DNA of 64,000 nt from Artocarpus heterophyllus (Eukaryota > Streptophyta > Magnoliopsida > Rosales > Moraceae): assembly GCA_025403435.1 (NCBI GenBank), contig CM046348.1:17335679-17399678 (forward strand), in the 5' to 3' direction. Position numbers and translations under genes: made by a program. The notes under the pieces are model-generated. The model saw nothing but the letters and a program-made list of their open reading frames with translations. It ran no database searches and was not told the origin of the DNA. Positions 1-10,157 of this stretch are shown here, piece after piece. Each line of letters starts with the position of its first letter. The first letter of the stretch is position 1.

Positions 1-55
1 AAGAACAAGTCCTCATTAGCCACTAGCGCAAATACCGTCCTGATCGTTGTTAGCT

Positions 56-2671
56 TCACCACCGGAGAAAAATCTCATTGAAGTCAATGCCTTCTTTCTG
101 CTGAAAGCCTTTTACCACCAACCTTGCCTTATACCATTTGCTGCCATCAGATTCATCTTTAATCCGGTATACCCACTTATTGTGCAAGGACTTTTTACCC
201 TGTGGTAAATTTACCAGTTGCCATGTCTGATTGGACATTAAGGAATCCATCTCATCCCTCATGGCTAACTCCCACTTGACTGAATCTCCAGCCTCCACAG
301 CTTCATCATAGCTTTCTGGCTCACCTCTATCGGTCAACAAGATGTAATGTAGAGATGGGGAGTATCTCTGCGGCGGTCTAATTGTCCTGCTAGACCTCCT
401 GACTGGTGTGGCAGGAGTCCTCTGGTTTCCTTCTGGAGCTGCGTCTTCATGGTCTTCAACCTCTGGATTTTGCATCTCCACTTCAGGAAGATCCTTCAAT
501 GGAATCACCTTAGGCTTCTTATCTTCAGAACCTGAACCCCTGGAGTCCGTGCTGTCTCTGTCCTTGTACAGAACACCTTCGTTGAAGATCACATCCTTGC
601 TCCTGATAATCTTCCGGCTTTGGTTATCCCAGAGACGATAACCAAACTCAAGTCCGCCATAGCCAACCAAAAAGCACTTCTTTGACTTGGCATCCAGTTT
701 ACTTCTAGCAGTAGAATCAATATGTGCATAGGAAACACAACCAAACACTCTCAAGTAAGAGAGATCAACCTGTTTATGGCTCCATACTTCTTCCGGTAGC
801 TTGAACTTCAGCGGTGTGGATGGACTTCTGTTGATCAGATGAGCGGCTGTGTTAATTGCCTCAGCCCAAAACATCTTTGGTAGCCCTGCATGCAACCTCA
901 TGCTTCTGGCACGCTCGTTTAAAGTCCTGTTCATCCTCTCAGCTACCCTATTCTGTTGTGGTTTCCCTGGAATAGTCTTCCTCAGCTTTATCCCATTCTC
1001 AGCACAGTACTGCCTGAAATCTTCACCTAGGTACTCTCCCCCATTGTCAGACTGGAAGCACTTCACCTTCAAATCTGTCTCGTTCTCCACCATGGCTTTC
1101 CATCTCTTGAAAGCATCGAACACATCAGATTTGTTTTTCAAAAAGTAAACCCATACCTTCCTGCTTGAGTCATCAATGAACGTCACATAAAAGTTTGCGC
1201 CACCAAGGGAAGTCACCGGCGTAGGCCCCCACACATCTGTGTGAACTAGCTCCAATCTCCTGGACTTAGGCTCTCTACCCATCTTTGAGAAACTGACTCT
1301 CTTCTGTTTACCAAAGATGCAGGCTTCACACAAACTGTGATCAACAGTTTTCAAACCCGACAGTTTTCCTTTGCAGTGAAGCACCTTCATACCCTTCTCA
1401 CTCATGTGACCGAGCCTATAATGCCATAGCTCAGTATTGACAGCAGAATCAGCAACTGCTAGGGTATCTCTGCAACTAGAGTTCATGTAGAGAGTTCCAG
1501 CCTTGCGTCCCCAAGCAATAACCATCGCTCCTTTCGTGACTTTCCAACCTCCACAATTGAAGGTTACTTTATGTCCATCATCATCCAGTTGTCCCACCGA
1601 AATCAAGTTGCGCATTAATTTAAGAACATGTCTCACCTTATGAATCTTCCGTACCGACCCATTAGGCATTTTTAAACTGACATCTCCAATGCCAACTATA
1701 TCCAAAGGTTCTCCATCAACAAGATAAACCTTACCATGATTTCCAGCAACGTAGTTCTCCAGGACATGACGGTGTGCTGTGGTGTGGAATGATGCTCCTG
1801 AGTCTATAACCCACGAATCAAAAGAATTGTCGACAGACAAGATTAAGGCATCCTGTTGCTCTTCAGTGGTGACGTTAGCTGCGTCATTGGTCTTGTCTTC
1901 GTTCTTCCTTGGAGCCCTGCAGTTCTTTTTCAAGTGGCCCGTCTTCCCACAGTTCCAACACTCCATGGTCCTACCATTCCTAGACTTGCTTCTCCCATTC
2001 CTCGACTTGCCTCTCCTACCATTATCTCTGTTGGATTGCCTGTCAAGTTTCCTACCCCTATTATCAACATTAAGGGCCGAGTTCGACGAAGAGGCTTCAC
2101 CTGAGTCCTTCCTGCGAACTTCTTCCGCCAGAATAGAGTTTCTGACATCAACAAACTTCAATTTTGCACTCCCTAGAGAATTTGTAATGGCCACCCTCAT
2201 GGGTTCCCAGCTATTCGGTAATGAGGCCAAGAGGATTAGAGCATTGATCTCATCATCGAATTTAATCTCTACCGAGACCAATTGGTTTAGGACGGTGTTG
2301 AAACTGTTCAGGTGCTCTACCACCGAGGCACCTTCAGGCATCTTTAAATTGAAAAGCTTCTTCATGAGATGTACCTTGTTATTGGCTGAGGGCTTCTCAT
2401 ACATCTCTAACAGAGCATTCATCATCCCTGCTGTAGTAGTCTCCTTCGCAACGTTGTGGGCAACGTTCTTTGACAAAGTCAAACGGATCACACCGAGTAC
2501 CTGTCTATCAAGGAGACTCCACTCCTCATCCTTCATGCCTTCGGGCTTATTACCCAAGGGCAAGTGCAGTTTCCTGCTGTATAGGTAGTCCTCTACTTGC
2601 ATCCTCCAATAGGAAAAATCTGAACCATCAAATTTGGTGATGCCGGCTGCCATACCTTCTTCTCCAGTCAT
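56..2671 (-). CDS. copia gag-protease-integrase polyprotein, frameshifted in RT
   Basis: This encodes the capsid and enzymes for reverse transcription and integration of element A. Visible in order: gag (about 1-235); a basic Arg/Ser/Asn linker; a CCHC zinc knuckle with C238, C241, H246 and C251; the aspartic protease motif D290-S-G; the integrase zinc finger H417, H422, C448 and C451; and the integrase core D479, D542 and E578, with exactly 35 residues between the last two. The start of reverse transcriptase (from about 810) follows. The frame ends at a TGA right after ...NEIF. Reading one frame over from that point continues as SPVVKLTTIRT, which is conserved RT sequence. One base is therefore missing, most simply in the five-A run at 68-72 (plus strand). 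The chosen ATG at 2671 lies 19 bases after the primer binding site. Confidence 0.93.
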   Translation of the reverse strand: MTGEEGMAAGITKFDGSDFSYWRMQVEDYLYSRKLHLPLGNKPEGMKDEEWSLLDRQVLGVIRLTLSKNVAHNVAKETTTAGMMNALLEMYEKPSANNKVHLMKKLFNLKMPEGASVVEHLNSFNTVLNQLVSVEIKFDDEINALILLASLPNSWEPMRVAITNSLGSAKLKFVDVRNSILAEEVRRKDSGEASSSNSALNVDNRGRKLDRQSNRDNGRRGKSRNGRSKSRNGRTMECWNCGKTGHLKKNCRAPRKNEDKTNDAANVTTEEQQDALILSVDNSFDSWVIDSGASFHTTAHRHVLENYVAGNHGKVYLVDGEPLDIVGIGDVSLKMPNGSVRKIHKVRHVLKLMRNLISVGQLDDDGHKVTFNCGGWKVTKGAMVIAWGRKAGTLYMNSSCRDTLAVADSAVNTELWHYRLGHMSEKGMKVLHCKGKLSGLKTVDHSLCEACIFGKQKRVSFSKMGREPKSRRLELVHTDVWGPTPVTSLGGANFYVTFIDDSSRKVWVYFLKNKSDVFDAFKRWKAMVENETDLKVKCFQSDNGGEYLGEDFRQYCAENGIKLRKTIPGKPQQNRVAERMNRTLNERARSMRLHAGLPKMFWAEAINTAAHLINRSPSTPLKFKLPEEVWSHKQVDLSYLRVFGCVSYAHIDSTARSKLDAKSKKCFLVGYGGLEFGYRLWDNQSRKIIRSKDVIFNEGVLYKDRDSTDSRGSGSEDKKPKVIPLKDLPEVEMQNPEVEDHEDAAPEGNQRTPATPVRRSSRTIRPPQRYSPSLHYILLTDRGEPESYDEAVEAGDSVKWELAMRDEMDSLMSNQTWQLVNLPQGKKSLHNKWVYRIKDESDGSKWYKARLVVKGFQQKEGIDFNEIFLRW

Positions 2672-2689
2672 CGTTCTTGATCAAAACCT

Positions 2690-2703
2690 CCGCTCTAATA
2701 CCA
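2690..2703 (-). other. primer binding site of element A
   Basis: The minus strand reads TGGTATTAGAGCGG, two bases inside the LTR end. It is close to TGGTATCAGAGC, the complement of the 3' end of plant initiator methionine tRNA that primes most copia elements. It carries one transition. Confidence 0.85.
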
Positions 2704-3065
2704 GTTGTTGGGGAATTAGGCGACTCCTAATTCCAAGGATCGCAAGAACGAACAATTGCAGAAAATAATAGGAGAAAAGAAGAAAAAAGAGACACCAAAT
2801 TTTTATACAGGTTCGTCCAAAATTGAGACTACGTCCTGTTTCTGCCGCTTGCAGATTCCACTATGATGAAGGAGATTATAGATTACAAGAGCAGTTTCTC
2901 ACACACTCACAAATTGTGCTTACCAAAATTCTCTTCTATCTAACACCCTGTGGGAATTTTTCTCTCTCAAGGATGGAGCTCTCAAGAATTTTTGCCTCTC
3001 ACAAAATTATGCCACTCACAATTTTCACACACTTTTCACACACCCAACCCTAGCCACCTTGTGTC

Positions 3066-3074
3066 TATTTATAA
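3066..3074 (-). promoter_or_regulatory. TATA box of element A LTR
   Basis: TTATAAATA on the minus strand lies downstream of the GC-rich block and about 360 bp before the LTR end. This is where the U3/R boundary of a copia LTR is expected. Confidence 0.7.
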
Positions 3075-3164
3075 CCAAAGGAGGAGAAAAATAGCAACTA
3101 ATGGGAAACCCTAGTGGTTTCCCGTTTTTGGGACCTTTGAATTCGACTCTGATTCAAAAAACAT

Positions 3165-3425
3165 CGCGCAGCACAGCGCGTCAGCGCCGCGGCGCTCGAA
3201 ACGAGCGCTGCGGCGCTCCCCTGCGGCGCCTAGGCGCTCTTCTCCTGGCGCCTAGGCGCCATCCTCATTCGGCCTAGGCGTTTAGCCCTTGGCGCCTAGG
3301 CGCTTGCCACATAACGCCTAGGCGCAATCCACCTAGCGCCTAGGCATTCTCCTCATGGCACCTAGGCGCCCTCATCCCAGCGCCGTGGTGCTCTTCTGCC
3401 AGAGCCGCGGCGCTTGCTCTCTGCC
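3165..3425 (-). repeat. GC-rich palindromic tandem repeat in U3 of LTR A
   Basis: About ten units of roughly 22-24 bp carry the palindrome GGCGCCTAGGCGCC or variants such as GCGCCTAGGCGC, AGCGCCGTGGTGC and AGCCGCGGCGC, separated by short pyrimidine-rich spacers. It stands out sharply against AT-rich surroundings and lies immediately upstream of the LTR TATA box. The equivalent part of element C (about 9665-9815) keeps only eroded GC-rich remnants. Confidence 0.85.
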
Positions 3426-3500
3426 TTCGAGGGCGCGTTTTTCTCCATTTTTCTTCCTTTTGCTGGGTTGTCAACTTGATTTGGCTCCACATCTGCAACA

Positions 3501-4079
3501 CAACGTATCGACATGCATACCACTATTGAGATGTGGGTGTCACCCTTTGGAACATCAAAAGACATAAGTCAAGACAACGGGCCTACTATTCATCTCAAGA
3601 TTAAGATACAATACAAATGATTGTCTAAAGTGAATCGATTTGCTGAGACAGAATTATTAATCCAAATCAATTCACTTTATGTTCGATCTAACGCATTGTC
3701 ACCTATGACAACATGCCAATGTTTCTATTCATGGAGTCCACCTCCAATAGTCAAGACAAACCATCTCCCAATTGGGATATAGACAACATAACAATTTTTG
3801 CATGAATAAAGCGCCAAACTTTATTCCCTTGATTGCGGATCTTATATATTAGACAATCCCCTTAAGAATCGTGTCTTCCACATAATCTGTCCATCATATG
3901 CCCAATCCTTAAGGTTTAGACCGACAGTCTTAGACTATTGTTTGCTTAACATACATTCAACAAATATGAACGTAAAGAGGACAAGATTTGGTATATTAAT
4001 AATGAATAAATTCTTTATTGATAAAAATGTCTCTAAAAACTTATTATATTTTTACTCTTTAGGGCATACACGTCTAACA
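3501..4079 (-). repeat. copia LTR fragment, B family, interrupted by element A
   Basis: Read on the minus strand from 4079, it begins TGTTAGACGTGTATGCCC and aligns over almost its whole length with the plus-strand LTR that begins at 6599. Shared landmarks include GTCTAAACCTT, ATGATGGACAGATTATG, TTGTTATGTTGTCTATATCCC and GAATAGAAACATTG. The homology stops where element A inserts, so the remainder of this LTR should lie beyond A, outside the window. Its outer end abuts the RNase H tail of element B. Confidence 0.82.
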
Positions 4080-4099
4080 CTTCATTGAGGGTGGATATG
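4080..4099 (+). pseudogene. RNase H tail of copia element B, upstream piece
   Basis: These 20 bases are the left part of the coding end of element B. Joined across the solo LTR to 6458 onward, they read in frame (HFIEGGYVDIC...) into the conserved NIADPF motif of copia RNase H. The last five bases, ATATG, are the left target duplication of the solo LTR. Confidence 0.7.
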
Positions 4100-6452
4100 T
4101 GTGACACCCGTTATTCTCCTAACGGGTATTGAGGTAATTAAATTAATTTTTAATGTATAAAAAAAAAATTGCTTCATTTAAATTTATTTTATAATATTTA
4201 TTTTTATCTATTTTTAAGTTTTCTAAAATTCTCCTATATTTATTTAGTATGATTACTAAAAAGCCTTAGAACTTCTAATAAATCTCAATAATGTCATATT
4301 GGCATTTTGTGTGTTAAAGTCTTTAGATGAGACATAAGGATATCTTTTCCAACTACTCTTGACGCTCATTTTCTTTATTTCCTCCGTGACATGCTTCAAC
4401 ATGTCTCCTCTATAATTGTTTCCATCACTTCTCTTCAAAGACTTCAACTTTTCTTCCTTTCTCTTCCACGGTTCCCACACTCTTCTTCTCATTTCTTTGC
4501 TGAAGCAAAATACTTAGAGAACTTCTTCAAGGCAGCCATAAAAATCAGCCACCATCACCTCCATTTGAGCAAGAATTTCAGTCATACCGAACTAAAGGAA
4601 CCTGTTTTGAAGCCATTTCAAGCTTCCAACTAACCATAATCCGAGGTTAGAATCTTATGAACAAATTTAGTCTTTCATTTATAAATTTTCTTTTATACTA
4701 AAGGATTATTCAAATTTGCGTTCTTAAACCTAAGTATATGTTTGTTGCTATTTTGGAGCATATGTATGAAGTCTAAGTGTATATGCCCTAGACAGAAAAT
4801 TTATATTGTTAAACTTTGTAATACCTCTATGGGCAGTGGTTATTTCTTGAAATTCTAAGATTAAATTAAAATGAATTTTATGAATTGGTTTGCATATTTG
4901 AAAAGTAGCATCCTAGGCTTTCTAACGAGCTATCATAAACCTAAATCGGAGTTGTATTTTATTTTCTAAGAATTATTCAATTTTTGTATTGGAAACTAGT
5001 AAATCTGCCAGTTTGTTATGGTATACCAACTACTAACCTGAACCAAGAACCCATCTTTGCTCACCACCTAATTCTTTAATGTCTTGCAACCTTTCCAATA
5101 TTATCCTAAGTGATTGATGAATCTTATTAGGGACTAAAACATATAGATTACTTGTTCACATTTTATATTGTATTAAGACAAAAATTGTTTACTGTGGTAT
5201 TCAAAAGAGATTTATATAAAAGCTTTAATGGCATACTAGTAAGATAGGTTTACACATGATTTATTTATGAATGTAGTTGTATGTTGTGCTTTAGTTTTAA
5301 TTGTCCTTATGCACGCCTTAGGATCAAGGGAGTATGGAGCTAACGTTAATTGATTCCAGGATTAAAAGATTGTTGATAAGCTTGAAAGGTAGGGATTCTA
5401 TTACTCATCTTTTGTGAGGTTTTTATAGAATTAAAATTGATTGTTTTGCCGCAATATATATATATCTATGTTGAACTGATATTATATGATTATCACATAT
5501 GAAACTATGACATGGACTCGTCTTGTATTGTACGGCGAGGAACATAATGAATTGACACATGTTATAAATTGAGAAGCATGGTTAGGAAAACTAACTCTAT
5601 TGATAATGATTCAATATAGAGAAATTGTGAGACATGAAGAGGGCGACGGTTACGTCCTTGGGCATGAATACCCTAAAAGGTAAAGTAGGGGGAAGGCGAT
5701 GACGCTTCCTTGGGTTGAAAGTCCCAGAACACACTGTACAGGAATCGATTTGGTGAGGACTCGGGGCTTGATGTCCCCTCACCGGAACACCCTTGGAATG
5801 TTTATAGGGTGATCAAGTGCGCCCATTTGGGTTTCGATGAGTTGAGTGATACTCAATTTAACATGGATACCTAGGAACAATGATGATTGGTAATATTTGT
5901 ATAAATGTGTAATTATGACACTTGGTAATGATTAACTACGGTATCCATAAGATGTGATCATAATAAACCCCATAATCTGGAATATGATGTGACTTACTGA
6001 CCATGCAGATTTTAATGTGGTAATGATAGAGGTGAGTAATGGCTTTCTCTACTGAGCATAGTGTTGCTCATTCCCTTATGTTTATATCTTTTCAGGACTC
6101 ACTAAGTGTGAGGTGGCTACGAGAAATATAGTTGAGGAAGTGATGTAACTATATTACATTGGGACTGCTTCAATCGTTGAGAATGTTCTTCATGATAATG
6201 TAAGCATCAATTGTTACTTTCTGTGACTGTATTATAATGTGTTGAGGGTTAAAATGATGATGACAACAGTTTATATTATTAAATTTAAGGTGCTACATTA
6301 AACTGTGGTTTATTTATCGTTTATATTTTTATTTTTGAGTTGAGAGTTTTCATTTAAGTCCCGGGCAAATTTTATTTTTAAGGTTTTACTTTTATTATTT
6401 ATTTTTATTTTATCTCATTAAAAACTGTTAACCCCCATATAGGGGCGTTACA
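4100..6452 (+). repeat. solo LTR, Ty3/gypsy (Tekay/Del-like), TSD ATATG
   Basis: It starts TGTGACACCC and ends GGGGCGTTACA, and is flanked by a perfect five-base target duplication ATATG at 4095-4099 and 6453-6457. Both ends and the duplication are intact and no retrotransposon coding sequence lies inside its 2353 bp. A solo LTR left by LTR-LTR recombination is therefore the best reading. Internal features resemble long Tekay/Del LTRs, for example a CTGAGCATAGTG segment followed by a GAGGTGGCTACG segment near 6050-6125. The family name is an inference from that resemblance. It splits the RNase H region of copia element B. Confidence 0.85.
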
Positions 6453-6598
6453 ATATGTTGACATATGTTGGATCGTATCTGAGGACAATATAGCTGATCC
6501 TTTCATAAAGATGCTCTCTGCGAGGACCTTTAAGAAGCATGTAGAGGCTATAGGGATGCTAACTTGTCCCATTTACTCCCTTGGGGCAAGTAGGAGAT
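6453..6598 (+). pseudogene. C-terminal RNase H of copia element B
   Basis: It reads ...ICWIVSEDNIADPFIKML, then SARTFKKHVEAIGM and a short tail. This matches the conserved NLADPFTK...HVEGMGV end of copia RNase H. A purine-rich tract (GGGGCAAGTAGGAGA) lies just before the LTR at 6599 and serves as the polypurine tract. Everything upstream has been displaced by the solo LTR and the nested elements. Confidence 0.8.
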
Positions 6599-8477
6599 TG
6601 TTAGACTAGATGTCCTAAGGATTAAATGATGGAATAGTTTTTGGAGACATTTAATCAGTAAATAGTTTATTATTTATTTTCATATATCAAGTGTTGTCCT
6701 CTTTATATTCATTTATGTTGAATATATGATAAGCAAATAAGTGTCTGAGACTGTCAGTCTAAACCTTTAGGATAGAACATATGATGGACAGATTATGCAG
6801 AAGACATAAATCCTAAAGGCGATAGTCTAAATGAAAGGTCTGCAACTGAGGGAATAATGTTAGGCTCTTTATTTATATTAAAATTGTTATATTGTCTATA
6901 TCCCTATTTGAAGATGACTTGTCTTAGCCATCAGAGTTGGACTTTGTGAATAGAAACATTGATATATTGACATAGGTGACAATATATTGGATCGAGACTA
7001 AAGATGAATTGATTTGATTAATAATTCTATTTGTTTAAATCAATTCACTCTAAACAATCATATGTATTGCATCTTAATCCTAAAATGAATCAATAAGTCC
7101 ATATTCTTGACTTGTATCTTTTGATATACCAAAGGGTAATATCCTAAATTATGTGAAGGTACGCATACTGGTACATTAGAAACATGACTCTTGATTGACA
7201 TAGACTCATTATTCATAGATATGAAATCCACAGTTCTTTTGTAGAATTAATGATATTCTCTTATAGGCATTATCCTGTAATTAGAAATTAGAGTGCTCAA
7301 CTATTTGGATACATATGTATAACCAAATAGTATACTATTTATTATTGGTTATGAATAGGAAGTATTCTGATGGTGAGATAATGGAACATATGATAAAAAT
7401 AATTGGAAAGGTAAAACAGAATTTATCCTTAAGTTTATTATGAATATCTTATGGGGATGTTACACATTATGATATGTTCATGGACAATGAACTTATTGGA
7501 GTTTCATAATTTTATATATAGTTTAAGAGTGCAGCTCAAAGTTTTTAGTGGAATAGCTTTAAATTATAAAATATATGTGTCAAAGATATGTTATTCTATA
7601 ATTATACAAGCTTGATCTATATATGTCAATCAGGTCCCCTTTACTAGCTCATAATATTTCCATAACGATTTGGCTTTTTTTTTTTTTTTTACAGATTGAT
7701 AACTTATGTTATTTATTAGATTGGCTAATTTCGAGATATTGGATTTCATAATTCATGTTGGTTTATTGGTTGAATTAATTTTATGAATTAATTTAAGATA
7801 AACATGTTGAATTATTTAAAATAGGTTTTATTTGTATAGGGATATGACTATTTTAATTAAATAACTTTTCTATAAAACTAAGGCTCTACAAAGGATACCC
7901 GAGTTAAATAAGATAAGATTTATTCAATCGGTTTAAATTGGGAGAATCAAATAAGTTTGAGAACCTGGAAAATGCGTCTGCCAACTCGGCCATGACATCG
8001 TGGTTCCCTACCATACACAAGCGCAGTCAACCGGGCCTTTTTTTTTGGCAAAATGCATGAACGTGTTTTTAGTTCAGACTTTGAGTTACATGCAAATTTT
8101 GAGGCCAAATCTAATAAGGACTAGCCCTATCTGACCTCTATATAAAGGGAACTATTTTCTTTTGTTTCTTATATCACTTGAGAAATTTAATGAAGAGTAT
8201 TTTGCTGGGAAAGCTCTGAAACTCCCATAGAGCTCTTGCTTAACATCTAGAACCTTGGCCTTTGGTTTTGTCAAGTGGTTGGAAGGAGAGGTCACCTAAG
8301 GAAAAACTAAACAACGTGCGACTACTCATATTTCGATCATGAAAAGAGAATAGCAAAGAAGATCAGTTAGTTGAGGCTCTTTCGATAGATTTCTCTAGTT
8401 GTAATTCCTACAGTTTTCCAGTTTACTAAAAGGTACAAAAGATCTTTTATTAATTTATATACATAGCATGTCTAACT
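6599..8477 (+). repeat. 3' LTR of copia element B
   Basis: It begins TGTTAGACTAGATGTCC directly after the polypurine tract and ends GTCTAACT, a near-perfect inverted copy of its first eight bases (TGTTAGAC). Length is 1879 bp. The first 600 bp are homologous to the inverted fragment at 3501-4079. A TATA-like CTATATAAAGGG lies near 8138, about 330 bp before the end, as expected for the start of R. Confidence 0.78.
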
Positions 8478-9569
8478 TGTTTTGGAGAAACATTTTAATT
8501 AAAATTTTTTAAAAATCTGCTACGTACTCGTTTTTCAACATGTATATCATCTTGTTGTCTATGTTGATGGCCAGTGGGAATAAACAGGAAATCAACAAAT
8601 TGAAAAGGGAATTGTTGAAGTAGTTTGTGATGAAAGATTTAGGTGCTGCGAAACAAATCCTTGGGATGAAAATAACAAGGGATATCGATGTCCTAAAACT
8701 ATCATAGGAGAAATACATGTAGAGGGTCTTGAAGAGGTCCAACATAGAGGATGCAAAATAAGTGAGTACTTCTTTGGCTGGTTACTTCAAGTTGTCAAAG
8801 GAATAACCACTGTCTCCAGAGTGGGAGCGAGCCTATATGGCTAAGGTGCCTTATGCTTCTGCTATAGGTAGTCTCATGTATGCTATGATATACACTAGAC
8901 CAAACATTGTACATGCAGTGGGAGTTGTGAGTAAGTGTATGAGTAATCCAAGCAAGAAGCATTGGGAAGCAGTAAAGTGGGTTCTTAAGTATTTGAGAAG
9001 TGCTGTAAGTTTAGCCTTGAGTTACAAGAAATCTGACTTAGGACTATAGGGCTATGTAGATGCTAACATGGTTAGTGACATTGATGGTAGAAAGAGTAAT
9101 ATTGGGTATGTTTATACATTGGTTGGTATGGCAATTAGTTGGGTCTCGAAGCTTCAGAAGATAGTCGTTTTTTCCATAACTAAAGTAGAATATGTAGTAG
9201 TGACTAAAACAAGCAAGGAGATGGTATGGTTATAGTCTTTCTTGGAGGAGTTGGGTTATAAATAGGGAAAGGGCATGTTGCATTATGACAATCAAAGCTC
9301 TATTCATTTAGCGAAAAATCTTGTTTTTCATGCTAAGATTAAGCATATATAGGTGAGGTATTACTTCATTAGATTGGTTTTGGAAGATGGCGTATTAGTG
9401 TTAGAGAACATGCTTAGGAGTTAGAATCTAGCTGATATGTTGACAAAGACAATATCGATCAAGAAACTGAAGTTGTGTGCAACTTCAGTTGAACTTCGCT
9501 TTGAGGATTGAGAAGTGGTTGCCACCGCAGTGAAGACTTTGAAGACGGATTAGTCTCTAAGTGAGAGAT
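8478..9569 (+). pseudogene. decayed copia RT/RNase H of element C (Tnt1-like)
   Basis: The plus-strand translation follows the Tnt1 polyprotein C-terminus with many in-frame stops. Recognisable pieces are VMKDLGAAKQILGMKI, MAKVPYASAIGSLMYAM, HAVGVVSKCMSNPSKKHW, DGRKSNIGYVYT, KIKHI followed by a stop, and NLADMLTK. Near 8547-8575 the RT active-site box that should read YVDD is disrupted by a small deletion. The longest open piece is 8837-9046. A purine-rich tract precedes the LTR at 9570. The left end stops at the end of LTR B, so B or later rearrangement removed the 5' part. It is the same lineage as element A. Confidence 0.88.
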
Positions 9570-10157
9570 TGTTGAAGATGTGGAGTCTAATCATATGAAG
9601 CTTGACGAAGAAGCTTGATTGAAGAAGCAAGTTGGAGAAAAAAAAAGGGGGGGGGAAACAATTTTAGGAGCAGCAGCCTTGGCTAAGTGCTCTGCAGCAC
9701 TGGCGCATATAAATGCACATAAAAAGGTAGCGAACAAGGCATCATATCACCAAGGTAGGGTGCCGTGGCATTAGGAAGGCAGCACCAAGGTGCTGGGCGC
9801 AATCTGTCGTTGCTCAGTCGGGTTTTAGGGATTTTTCTCTTATTTTCTTATACTCTATAAATATCTAATGTTATGGGAACTTAGGTGGACGAATTTTCTG
9901 AAGAAAATTCGTAGTGTAAGGCTCCGAAACATCTTTTGAGCGTGAAAGAAACAAAAGAGTGATTGAGTGATTTTCTCTGTAACGAATTTCTTCCACATTA
10001 TAGTGGAATTTACAATAGCAGAAACAAGACATAGCCAAATCAGTGAACCTGTATAAAATCCTTTGGTGTGATTTTTGCTTTTATTTTTCATTCGTTATTT
10101 TTCATTCTCTATTGTTTTGCTTGGTTCGTAAGCAAATTATCCTAAGAGTTCTACCTA
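9570..10157 (+). repeat. 3' LTR of element C
   Basis: It starts TGTTGAAGATGTGGAG, matching LTR A. A TATA box (CTATAAATA) is near 9855. The stretch around GTGAACCTGTATAAAATCC (near 10040-10060) matches U5 of LTR A. The right end is estimated by alignment with LTR A (uncertain by about 15 bases). Confidence 0.68.

Larger units (their letters stand above)
1..3500 (-). mobile_element. Ty1/copia LTR retrotransposon A (Tnt1/Tork-like), 5' half
   Basis: Read on the minus strand, this is the 5' LTR (2706-3500), a primer binding site (2690-2703), and gag, protease, integrase and the start of reverse transcriptase, with the rest beyond the left edge. The order gag-protease-integrase-reverse transcriptase defines Ty1/copia. 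The polyprotein resembles tobacco Tnt1 from gag through to reverse transcriptase. The element looks young, because one frame holds 871 codons with every gag, protease and integrase motif intact. A frameshift then interrupts reverse transcriptase near 68-72. The insertion lies inside an older LTR of a different copia family (3501-4079). The target duplication cannot be checked because the other end is outside the window. Confidence 0.93.
2706..3500 (-). repeat. 5' LTR of element A
   Basis: On the minus strand the LTR starts TGTTGCAGATGTGGAG and ends CCCCAACA, giving 795 bp with TG...CA ends. The start matches the LTR start of degenerate element C at 9570 (TGTTGAAGATGTGGAG). That match places the outer boundary at 3500 rather than at 4079. 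A TATA box (TTATAAATA, minus strand) is at 3066-3074. Upstream of it, in U3, is a strikingly GC-rich repeat block at about 3165-3425. The U5 part shares a stretch around GAACCTGTATAAAA with element C. Confidence 0.85.

Noticed and set aside
1779..2588. Long plus-strand open frame of 269 codons
   Set aside because: It is the antisense shadow of the copia gag and protease region.
3355..3567. ORF in the GC-rich block
   Set aside because: Produced by the GGCGCC repeat array and the adjoining LTR boundary; no family resemblance.
2706..4079. One 1374-bp LTR for element A spanning both segments
   Set aside because: The LTR starts of A and C match at 3500 (TGTTGCAGATGTGG and TGTTGAAGATGTGG), while 3501-4079 is homologous to the B-family LTR instead.
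8509..8745. Minus-strand ORF across the RT remnant
   Set aside because: Antisense of the decayed element C reverse transcriptase.
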